DNA from: JANQIO01 sp038746745
GTDB lineage: Bacteria; Pseudomonadota; Gammaproteobacteria; Pseudomonadales; Halieaceae
Direction of reading: 5' to 3'
DNA: 64,000 nt
NCBI GenBank assembly: GCA_038746745.1
Contig: JBCDKJ010000002.1
Coordinates: 52,481-116,480 of the forward strand
Under the pieces are notes generated by a model that worked only from the letters and a program-made list of their open reading frames with translations, searched no databases and was not told the DNA's origin. A program made the translations under genes and the position numbers. Below are positions 1 to 7,386 of the stretch, one piece after another. Numbering within the stretch: the first letter of the stretch is position 1; every line of letters begins with the position of its first letter.

Positions 1-68
1 ACTAAGCGTCACCGAAATTTGCGCTGGGGGCAACACGTCAGCGCCAGCAGAGGAACTTGATTCTAAAA

Positions 69-1235
69 ATGAGAAAAGCGCTGATTGCGGTACCGCTGAT
101 AATACTCTTACTGGGTCTCATGGGTACTTTCTGGCTAGGCCCCGAATACACCGATCGCAGCATGAACCGCGTGGACCGCAGCCAGCCGCTGCCCGCGGTG
201 ACCGATGCTGCCAGAGCCTTGCACCAGAACCTGCTGGTAGTCGATTTGCATGCGGACCCGTTGCTGTGGAAGCGCGACCTGTTGCAGCGACTGCCCTATG
301 GCCAGGTGGATCTGCCGCGTTTGCAGGAAGGCAATGTCAGCCTGCAGGTGTTTGGCTCGCCTACTAAAACGCCCCGCAATCTGAACTACGATTCCAACCC
401 TTCTGATAGCGATATGCTGGTCTGGCTCATCATCTTCAACGCGCAACCGCTGCGCACCTGGTTCAGTCTGTACGAGCGGGCCCGCTTTCACGCACAAAAA
501 TTGAGTGCACTGGTGGACCGCGGTGACGGAAGAATGATGGCCGTACGCAGCGCGCAGGAGCTACAGCAACTGATTGCTGCTCGCCAGTTAGGAGCACCGG
601 TCGTGGGCGGCCTGCTGGGTCTTGAGGGTGCTCATGCATTGGAGGGCAAGCTGGAAAACCTCGATGGTTTGTACGCGGCAGGTTATCGAATGATCGGGTT
701 AGCGCACTTTTTTGACAATGAAGTCGCGGGCTCGATGCACGGCGAGGGAAAGACAGGGCTGACGCCTCTGGGTCGAGCGGTGGTGCAGCGCGCTGAGTCC
801 CTAGGCATGATTATAGATATTGCACACGCCAGCAACGCAGCAGTGAACGACGTGTTTGATATGGCGACGCGGCCGGTGGTGGTGTCCCATGGCGGCGTGC
901 GCGCTATGTGTGATTACAACCGTAATCTATCCGACGCGCAGTTGCGCAGGCTTGCCAGCAATGGCGGCGTCATTGGGATTGGGTACTGGGATGCTGCTGT
1001 CTGCGACCCGAGCCCAGCGGGTATTGTGCAGGCGATGACCTATGTGCGCGGACTGATTGGCGTTGAGCATATTGCACTGGGATCGGATTTCGATGGCACG
1101 GTTACCACCAGGTTTGATACCAGCGAGCTGGTGCAGTTGACGCAGGCGTTGCTGGACGCCGGATACACGGACGAGGAAATCCGGCTCATCATGGGCGGTA
1201 ATGCGCTGCGCGTGCTGCAAAGCGGCTTACCCTGA
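69..1235 (+). CDS. Membrane dipeptidase (peptidase M19, renal dipeptidase family)
   Basis: Zinc-dependent dipeptidase family that cleaves dipeptides, sometimes those with a D-residue at the C-terminal side. The sequence opens with one hydrophobic segment (about residues 5-22, rich in I and L) that acts as a signal anchor, so the enzyme should face the periplasm. The family metal ligands are visible: VDLHADP near residue 60 (HxD), the bridging glutamate in GLEGAHALEG, and histidines in IAHASN and VVSHGG; GSDFDG near the C-terminus supplies the late Asp. I chose ATG 69; an upstream in-frame TTG at 57 sits only 2 nt from the AGAGGA at 49-54, too close for a ribosome site. Followed 54 nt later by a hydrolase gene on the same strand. 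Family call is firm, substrate unknown. Confidence 0.9.
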   Translation: MRKALIAVPLIILLLGLMGTFWLGPEYTDRSMNRVDRSQPLPAVTDAARALHQNLLVVDLHADPLLWKRDLLQRLPYGQVDLPRLQEGNVSLQVFGSPTKTPRNLNYDSNPSDSDMLVWLIIFNAQPLRTWFSLYERARFHAQKLSALVDRGDGRMMAVRSAQELQQLIAARQLGAPVVGGLLGLEGAHALEGKLENLDGLYAAGYRMIGLAHFFDNEVAGSMHGEGKTGLTPLGRAVVQRAESLGMIIDIAHASNAAVNDVFDMATRPVVVSHGGVRAMCDYNRNLSDAQLRRLASNGGVIGIGYWDAAVCDPSPAGIVQAMTYVRGLIGVEHIALGSDFDGTVTTRFDTSELVQLTQALLDAGYTDEEIRLIMGGNALRVLQSGLP

Positions 1236-1289
1236 GTTCCCGCCGAATCGCGTAGAATGCTCGTTTGGACCGAAGCCTGAGGTGCATCG

Positions 1290-2273
1290 ATGGCACTGCC
1301 AGACTGGACTCATCATCACTGCACGATAAACGGCATTGCCGCGCACTTTGTAGAACAAGGCCCGGCGCAAGGGCCGGCGGTCGTGTTCTGCCACGGCTTT
1401 CCAATGCTGTGGTTCAGCTGGCACCGGCAAATACCGGTGCTGGCCGAGGCGGGCTACCGGGTCATTGCACCCTCTATGCGCGGCATGGGACAGGCTGGCG
1501 CGCCCACCGAGCCGGACGCCTACGGTGTTAATGATATTACGGCTGACCTGCTGGGCCTGCTGGACCACTGCGGCCTGGAGCAGGCGGTATTCGTGGGCAT
1601 AGATTTTGGCGCCTTCGCGATTCAGGATCTGGCGCTGCGCCACCCTGAACGGGTGCGTGCCATTATCTGTCTGGAAAACCCCGCCGCTCCCCATGACCCG
1701 GAAAAGCCGCCGCTGGTAGGTTATCGGGAGATGGGCGAGCAGCACTTTCTGCACATCGAGTATTTTAGGGTGCCGCCTCGGGCAGATCGGGAGTTGGATG
1801 CGGCACCTCGAGAATTTCTGCGTAAAGTCATGTGGCTGCTCAGCGGCGAATCGAACTACTTTCAGGTGTTTGAACACCCACCTGAAGCCAGCTATATCGA
1901 TGCCATGCCTGAGCCACCTGCGCTGCCCTGGCCCTGGTTGTCTGCGGTGGATTTGGAAGTCTTTGTGTCGGAGTACAGTCGCTCTGGTTTCACGGGCGGC
2001 CTCAACTGGTATCGGTCTATGGATCTCAAATGGGAGCAGCGCAGGCCCTTCGAGGGCGTCACCAGCGAAGTCGATGCCTGGTTTATTGGCAGCGAGCGGG
2101 ATGTTGATCTTGAAGGTTTCCACGGTGAGGACCCCATCGCCCTGATGCGGGCTATTTTCCCCAGGCTGCACGCGGTCGAAATGATCCCCGGTGCCGGTCA
2201 CATGATGCCGCTGGAAGCAGCGGATGCCCTGAATGTCATCCTGTTGGACTATCTACAACGTATAACCGCGTAG
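1290..2273 (+). CDS. Alpha/beta hydrolase, epoxide hydrolase-like
   Basis: Soluble alpha/beta-hydrolase of 327 residues. The oxyanion-hole motif HGFP follows strand 3 (VVFCHGFPMLW, near residue 30), and the nucleophile elbow reads GIDFGA with Asp105 as nucleophile. That Asp, rather than Ser, places it with epoxide hydrolases and haloalkane dehalogenases. The base is His304 in GAGHMMPLE. A cap region rich in aromatic residues lies between about 140 and 230. The HGFP form favours epoxide hydrolase over dehalogenase. It lies 20 nt upstream of hemH on the same strand and may be co-transcribed, with no obvious pathway link. The natural substrate cannot be told from sequence. Confidence 0.85.
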   Translation: MALPDWTHHHCTINGIAAHFVEQGPAQGPAVVFCHGFPMLWFSWHRQIPVLAEAGYRVIAPSMRGMGQAGAPTEPDAYGVNDITADLLGLLDHCGLEQAVFVGIDFGAFAIQDLALRHPERVRAIICLENPAAPHDPEKPPLVGYREMGEQHFLHIEYFRVPPRADRELDAAPREFLRKVMWLLSGESNYFQVFEHPPEASYIDAMPEPPALPWPWLSAVDLEVFVSEYSRSGFTGGLNWYRSMDLKWEQRRPFEGVTSEVDAWFIGSERDVDLEGFHGEDPIALMRAIFPRLHAVEMIPGAGHMMPLEAADALNVILLDYLQRITA

Positions 2274-2293
2274 ACAGTACAATAGCAGCCACT

Positions 2294-3391
2294 ATGGAAC
2301 CGGTAGATTCACCAGTATTTTCCCACCAGCAGCCTGCCACGGTCGGCGTGCTGGTGACTAACCTCGGTACGCCCGCGGCGCCGACGGCAGCAGCGCTTAA
2401 GCCCTATCTTAAGCAGTTTCTGTCGGACCGCAGGGTGGTGGATCTGCCGCGTCTGCTTTGGTGGCCCATCTTGAATCTGGTCATCCTGAACATCCGTCCC
2501 AAAAAGTCTGCGGAGGCCTATGCTGAGGTCTGGAGCGACGAGGGCTCGCCGCTGCTGGTTCATACCAGTCGCCAGACCGACGGAATACGCAACAAACTCA
2601 AAACGGTATTTGGCGATCAGGTGGCGGTGGAGTTCGGGTTCCGCTACGGCAACCCATCCATCAGCGACGGCATTGAAGCCCTGCGCGAGCAGGGCGCCCG
2701 AAAGATTCTGGTGTTGCCGCTGTACCCCCAGTATTCCGCGCCGACCGGAGCTTCGACCTTTGACGCTGTGGCGGAAGACTTCCGCAAACGCCGCTGGCTG
2801 CCCGATTTTCGGATGGTGACCCACTACCACGATCACCCGGATTACATTGCCGCGCTCGCGGCCTCCGTGCGCAGACAGTGGGAAACATCCGGTCGCGCCG
2901 ACAAGCTGCTGATGTCTTTTCACGGCATCCCCAAACGCTATTTTGACTCCGGTGACCCCTATTTCTGTGAGTGTCACAAGACGGCCAGACTGCTGGCGGA
3001 AGCGTTGAATCTGGAGGATGGCGACTACCGAATGGTGTTCCAGTCCCGGTTTGGGCGGGAGGAGTGGCTGCAACCCTATACTGACGAAACCCTGGAGGCG
3101 CTAGCGACAGAGGGCGTCAAATCGGTGCAGGTCATCTGTCCGGGATTCTCAGCGGACTGTCTGGAGACGCTGGAAGAAATCGCTCTGCAGTACCGTGACG
3201 TATTCCTTGAGGCCGGCGGTGATACTTTTGAATACATTCCCGCTCTCAACGACGACCCAGCGCATATCGAAATGCTGTCCACCCTCGCCATTGAAAATCT
3301 CACCGGCTGGTTGGATTCGCCCAGTGTGGATAGTCGACCTGAGCTGCGCCTGTCTGAAGCACCCCCGCGACTGTCACCAGCCGCTGGCTGA
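2294..3391 (+). CDS. hemH: Ferrochelatase
   Basis: Inserts ferrous iron into protoporphyrin IX, the last step of protoheme synthesis, at the cytoplasmic face of the inner membrane. The 365-residue product matches the family end to end: VTNLGTPAAP near the start, LLWWPILN, the EVWSDEGSPL segment, catalytic His210 in SFHGIPKRYF, and the acidic helix CLETLEEI with Glu291. The length is slightly above the usual 320-345 because of a low-complexity C-terminal extension after GWLDSPS. The ATG at 2294 lies 20 nt behind the hydrolase stop. The other haem genes are not nearby, as is usual in gammaproteobacteria. Confidence 0.97.
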   Translation: MEPVDSPVFSHQQPATVGVLVTNLGTPAAPTAAALKPYLKQFLSDRRVVDLPRLLWWPILNLVILNIRPKKSAEAYAEVWSDEGSPLLVHTSRQTDGIRNKLKTVFGDQVAVEFGFRYGNPSISDGIEALREQGARKILVLPLYPQYSAPTGASTFDAVAEDFRKRRWLPDFRMVTHYHDHPDYIAALAASVRRQWETSGRADKLLMSFHGIPKRYFDSGDPYFCECHKTARLLAEALNLEDGDYRMVFQSRFGREEWLQPYTDETLEALATEGVKSVQVICPGFSADCLETLEEIALQYRDVFLEAGGDTFEYIPALNDDPAHIEMLSTLAIENLTGWLDSPSVDSRPELRLSEAPPRLSPAAG

Positions 3392-3475
3392 GGGTTTTGT
3401 GCTACGCCAAGCCGCCTGTTTTGCACCTCTCCCGGGTGGTATGCTTCGCCAACGTTAAATGCGCACGGACAAGCC

Positions 3476-5140
3476 ATGCAGCAATTGACCGGGCTGGACG
3501 CGTCTTTTCTTTATCTGGAGACGCCCAACGCCCCAATGCACATTTCGGGGTTGGCAATTTATGACCCGTCCACGGCCCCGGATGGTTTCGTCCGCTTCAA
3601 GCAAATCATCGAAAACACTACCCGCCGTGTAAAACGTCTGCCAACCCTCAGTAAACGCCTGGCCACGGTACCCATGGGCCTTGATCATCCATACTGGGTC
3701 AGCGACGGCAGCTTCGATCCTGAATTCCACATCCGCCACCTCGCGTTACCAAAACCCGGGGACTGGCGACAGCTCTGTATCCTGATCTCGCGCATTCATG
3801 CCCGGCAGCTGGACCGCAAACGTCCACTGTGGGAGCTTTATGTGATTGAAGGGCTGGACAATATTGACCACCTTCCAAAGGGCAGCTTTGCCATCTTTAC
3901 CAAGATGCATCACGCTGCCGTTGATGGCGCGTCGGGCACCGAGATCACGGCCGCATTACACGACCTGACGCCAACGGGTGACCTTAGAAGTGAACCCTAC
4001 CCGGTGGAGGTTGAAAATGCGCCGACGGATGCAGAATTGCTGATCCGGGCGCAACTCAATGCCATTAAACAGCCGTTTCGCTTCGTCTCGGTTGCGCGCA
4101 ACACCGTGCCGGGGTTTGCCCAGGCTTATGCCCGGCTCCGCAAAGGTGAATTGCATCGGGTAGAGACGGTTCCCCGCACACGCTTCAACGGTAAAGTCTC
4201 ACCGCACCGGGTGTTTAATGCGGTGAGCTTTCCGCTGCAGGACATTAAACAAATCAAAAATGCCGTGCCTGGCGCCACTGTGAACGACGTCGCTATTACC
4301 ATTTGTGGGGGTGCACTGCGGCGCTATCTGCTCGACAAGGACGAGCTGCCCGACGAGAGCCTGGCAGCAATGGCGCCTGTCAATGTGCGCAATACGTCGG
4401 AAAAAGGCACCGGGGGCAACATAGTCTCCGCCATGACTGTGCAGGTGCGCAGCGACATCGCCGATGCAGTTGAGCGTTTGAAAGCCGTTCACGCTGGAAC
4501 CGCAGACGCCAAGGACTACGCAAATGCGGTGGGCGCCAAGTCTATGACGGACTACACCCAGTTCATTCCCAGCACGCTGACCGCGCAAGCTGCACGACTG
4601 GCCAGCCGCTGGGGTTTGATGAACCGCATGTCGCCCATCTATAACTGCGTGATTACGAATGTGCCTGGCCCGCAGGTGCCGCTATACAACACCGGCGCGC
4701 GAATGGTGGCCAACTACGGCACTGGCCCCATTCTAGACGGCATGGGCCTTTTTCACGCCATCACCAGCTATTGCGGAGACTTTGCGATTTCGGCGACCAG
4801 CTGCAGGGTCATCATGCCAGACCCCGATTTTTACCGGCAGTGCCTGCTGGATAGCTTCGAGGAGCTAAAAAAAGGCACCGATGCTATTACCAGTGAGGCA
4901 GCAGCCGCTGGCAAAAGCAAAACCAAGACTAAAGTTAAAACCAAAGCTAAAACCAAAGCTAAAACCAAAGCTAAAACCAAAGCTAAAACCAACGCTAAAA
5001 CCCGTAAAAAGGCAGCTTCCCGACCTGCTGCCAGGAAGACAACAAAAGCTGGCACCAAGCCTGCAGCCAAGAACAAGGCAGGTGCTACTAAAACAAGAAC
5101 CGCCGCCCGCAAGAAGGCGCCTGTCAGGAAACGCGCATAG
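3476..5140 (+). CDS. Wax ester synthase/diacylglycerol acyltransferase (WS/DGAT) with Lys-rich tail
   Basis: Bifunctional acyltransferase family that joins acyl-CoA to long-chain alcohols or diacylglycerol, making storage wax esters or triacylglycerols at the membrane. Catalytic motif HHAAVDG is at residues 145-151; the family N-terminus LTGLDASFLYLE and the second conserved block NVPGPQVPLY are present. The body ends near residue 470, the usual length. After that comes an unusual tail of about 80 residues made of KTKA repeats and then K/A/R/P-rich sequence (to RKKAPVRKRA), strongly basic and resembling histone H1 or phasin-like tails. The tail is in frame with no sign of a frameshift. A role of the tail in binding DNA or lipid bodies is only inference. 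Confidence 0.93.
   Translation: MQQLTGLDASFLYLETPNAPMHISGLAIYDPSTAPDGFVRFKQIIENTTRRVKRLPTLSKRLATVPMGLDHPYWVSDGSFDPEFHIRHLALPKPGDWRQLCILISRIHARQLDRKRPLWELYVIEGLDNIDHLPKGSFAIFTKMHHAAVDGASGTEITAALHDLTPTGDLRSEPYPVEVENAPTDAELLIRAQLNAIKQPFRFVSVARNTVPGFAQAYARLRKGELHRVETVPRTRFNGKVSPHRVFNAVSFPLQDIKQIKNAVPGATVNDVAITICGGALRRYLLDKDELPDESLAAMAPVNVRNTSEKGTGGNIVSAMTVQVRSDIADAVERLKAVHAGTADAKDYANAVGAKSMTDYTQFIPSTLTAQAARLASRWGLMNRMSPIYNCVITNVPGPQVPLYNTGARMVANYGTGPILDGMGLFHAITSYCGDFAISATSCRVIMPDPDFYRQCLLDSFEELKKGTDAITSEAAAAGKSKTKTKVKTKAKTKAKTKAKTKAKTNAKTRKKAASRPAARKTTKAGTKPAAKNKAGATKTRTAARKKAPVRKRA
4928..5000 (+). repeat. 12-bp coding microsatellite in the WS/DGAT tail
   Basis: About six copies of the 12-mer CTAAAACCAAAG run through the acyltransferase gene and encode the KTKAKTKA stretch. 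Because the unit is four codons, copy-number change would lengthen or shorten the basic tail without shifting frame. The last copies carry single substitutions (for example AACGCT for AAAGCT). Confidence 0.85.
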
Positions 5141-5218
5141 AACAACGTTTACTGACAAGTGCCGCGGCAGTGAATCCACTGTGTAGTAACCGATAGTTCG
5201 GAAAGGGGATCGAATGCC

Positions 5219-6010
5219 ATGGAAGCACACGTTGATGCACCACTAATTCCGCCACCGTCTCTCGGTCTGGCGGTAACGGAAGCCCACCGGGCTCTGGTTG
5301 AGTTTGCCGGACTGATGTATACGCGGCGCTTTTTGGAGCGCATGCCCCAGGGCGATGGTCATGTAGTAATGCTGCTGCCAGGTTTTCTGGGCGACGACGG
5401 CTACAACGCGCCATTGCGGAAACACCTCACGCGTCTGGGCTATGAAGCAGTGGGCTGGGAACAGGGACGCAATCTGGGACCGCGAGACGGTTTGCTCGAT
5501 CGCGCCCTAGATCATCTGCAGGTGCAGGCCGAGCGCAGCGGCGGGAAGGTCTCGCTGGTGGGCCACAGCCTGGGCGGTATCTATGCTCGTGAGCTGGCCA
5601 AGGAAAAGCCAGACTGTGTGCGGCAGGTGATTACCCTGGGCAGTCCCTTTGGTGAGGGGCGTGATACGGGTTCCTACCCGCGGCGCTTGTTCGCAGCCTT
5701 AAACCCGGATGACGAAATTCCCATTGACCAGGACACGCTGAAGGAGCCGCCGCCGGTGCCCACCACCGCGGTCTACTCAAAGGGCGATGGTGTGGTGAAC
5801 TGGCTCACCTGTTTCCAGGAGGGCAAGCACAAGCTGGCCCAGAACATACAGGTGTGGGGCAGCCACTGCGGTCTGACGGTGAACCCCATGGTCTGGTTTC
5901 TGCTGGCAGAGCGCCTCAACCAGCCCGAAGGGGCCTGGGCGCCATTCCGCTCAACCAGCTGGCGACGACTGTTCTATCCCAAACTCTCTGGTGTTGAGGC
6001 CGAGTCCTGA
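5219..6010 (+). CDS. Alpha/beta hydrolase, lipase-like (GHSLGG)
   Basis: A 263-residue hydrolase with the lipase signature GHSLGG at residues 115-120 (Ser117 nucleophile), followed by YARELA and ITLGSPFG, a pattern shared with triacylglycerol lipase and PGAP1-like esterases. LLPGFLGDD near residue 45 would form the oxyanion hole; the late SHCGLTVNP region supplies the likely catalytic His. No signal peptide is visible, so it is probably cytoplasmic. The ATG at 5219 is preceded by GGAAAGGGG at 5200-5208. It directly follows the WS/DGAT gene on the same strand, which is consistent with turnover of storage neutral lipid, but that link is inferred from position alone. Confidence 0.8.
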   Translation: MEAHVDAPLIPPPSLGLAVTEAHRALVEFAGLMYTRRFLERMPQGDGHVVMLLPGFLGDDGYNAPLRKHLTRLGYEAVGWEQGRNLGPRDGLLDRALDHLQVQAERSGGKVSLVGHSLGGIYARELAKEKPDCVRQVITLGSPFGEGRDTGSYPRRLFAALNPDDEIPIDQDTLKEPPPVPTTAVYSKGDGVVNWLTCFQEGKHKLAQNIQVWGSHCGLTVNPMVWFLLAERLNQPEGAWAPFRSTSWRRLFYPKLSGVEAES

Positions 6011-6022
6011 ACTGATTAAGGG

Positions 6023-6646
6023 CTAGGTGCCGTAAGCGAAGTGCTCCACCAGCCACTTGGTGGCAGTACTGCCATCGGAATACTGGGTGTGCTTGCGGAT
6101 CTCTGACAGCAGTACCGGCGAAGGTGAGGTGATCTTTGCAAGATAGCTCAAAAAATCCTCAGCCTGCTCGGTGAATGATTGTGTCTGGTGTTCGAACAGG
6201 AACACTTTGCCAGCGTCCGGGCCGGTGGTGGGCATTAGCAGGTAGTTACTGGCCTCGGGGATTTCACCGAAAACTACCGCATTGTCCAGCCAGTCGGGCA
6301 GAGCGCCATGGGTAGCTTCGTCGTGCAGCATCCTGACCCAACTCATCAGCTCCTGCTTGAGCTGCTCCCACTTGCGCGGGCGAGCGAGGTAAAACGCTGA
6401 CGAACTTGAGTTGGTATCGCAGTACAGACGCAGGCTGGGAAACTCGTGGTAGAACGCGTCCAATTGCTGAACGGCGCCCGCCTGCAAGGCCAGTGCCTGC
6501 TGGTCGTCGCCGGTTAAGGACGCCCCTACCACGTGCTCTATTTGTGCCTGAAACTTCTCCGCCGGTTCGTCGGCCGACGCCGCCGCATAGCAGATAAAGC
6601 GCTGGTTCTCTCTTGCCAAGAAGTCTTCTAGCTGTTTTAGGTCCAT
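6023..6646 (-). CDS. Conserved hypothetical protein
   Basis: I do not recognise a family. The product from ATG 6646 (MDLKQLEDFLAREN...) is 207 residues, soluble, without signal peptide or membrane segment, mildly acidic, and has a Trp-rich middle (RKWEQLKQELMSWVRML). A longer reading frame reaches 6712 but adds a hydrophobic run and has no ribosome site, so the internal ATG is preferred. It converges on the lipase-like gene with a 12-nt gap and is divergent from the response regulator at 6886. No function is proposed. Confidence 0.6.
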   Translation of the reverse strand: MDLKQLEDFLARENQRFICYAAASADEPAEKFQAQIEHVVGASLTGDDQQALALQAGAVQQLDAFYHEFPSLRLYCDTNSSSSAFYLARPRKWEQLKQELMSWVRMLHDEATHGALPDWLDNAVVFGEIPEASNYLLMPTTGPDAGKVFLFEHQTQSFTEQAEDFLSYLAKITSPSPVLLSEIRKHTQYSDGSTATKWLVEHFAYGT

Positions 6647-6885
6647 GGGTCTGGTTCGCTCAAGAAACAGTAGGAGCAGTATGCACCCATTGCGGCCAGC
6701 ATACTCGCGCAAACGCGAAAGCTGTGATCTGCACCACAGACGCGAAGCTAAAAGTGATAGCTACCGCTAGTTTCTTGCCCCGGCGCTGGGTTGAACTCAT
6801 ATCAATACCCGGCCTGCAAAGCGGCCCCTGCTCTCTATTTTCCGTTATCATAACGCGCAAGCTAACTGGAAATTGAAGAATTACC

Positions 6886-7386
6886 TTGCTGGATGTGGAA
6901 GAAAACTCACTCGGTCGTGTCCTGGTCGTTGACGATGATCCGGCCGTCCTCAGCACTATTTCAAGCATTCTCGAAGGGGATTATGCGGTCAGTGCAGTAA
7001 CCAGCGGCCAAGAGGCGCTGGCCCTGTTGAAAACCGTTCAGGTGGATCTGATTCTGCTGGACCTGCTGATGCCGGAGATGGATGGGCTGGAGGTCTGCGC
7101 CGCGCTGAAAGACAACCCGGACACTGCTCACATACCGGTGATATTCATCACGGTTAGTGATGAGCCAACCTCTGAAGAACTCGCACTGGACGCAGGTGCG
7201 GTGGACTACATCTCCAAGCCGCTGCGGCCCAGAGTGGTAAAGTCGCGTGTGGGCTTACAGTTGGAAAAGGGACTTTATGTACAGTTTCTCGAGCGCATGC
7301 TGCGCTCCAAAGACCTAACAATCGAGAAATTGCGCGCGGAATCCCAGGAATTATTGGATTCAATCGGCCTCAGCAAGCCCCGCTAG
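6886..7386 (+). CDS. Single-domain response regulator (REC)
   Basis: CheY-like receiver domain of about 120 residues plus a charged C-terminal helix (LRSKDLTIEKLRAESQEL). Acidic pocket VVDDDP, phospho-acceptor Asp in LLDLLMPEMDG, conserved Thr in FITVSD and Lys in YISKPLRP are all present. No DNA-binding or enzymatic output domain follows, so it should act by protein contact, for example in a phosphorelay. The start is a TTG at 6886; an ATG at 6893 is out of frame. Its 3' end overlaps that of the large hybrid kinase on the opposite strand by 27 bp, and the two proteins are plausible partners through the kinase Hpt domain. Confidence 0.85.
   Translation: MLDVEENSLGRVLVVDDDPAVLSTISSILEGDYAVSAVTSGQEALALLKTVQVDLILLDLLMPEMDGLEVCAALKDNPDTAHIPVIFITVSDEPTSEELALDAGAVDYISKPLRPRVVKSRVGLQLEKGLYVQFLERMLRSKDLTIEKLRAESQELLDSIGLSKPR

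Noticed and set aside
1227..2201. Long minus-strand frame of 324 codons opposite the epoxide hydrolase-like gene
   Set aside because: The plus-strand product has complete catalytic motifs; the minus product has none and is a shadow.
4831..5145. Minus-strand frame of 104 codons rich in ALVLALVL repeats, looking like a membrane helix protein
   Set aside because: It is the complement of the KTKA repeat in the acyltransferase tail; the periodicity alone explains it.
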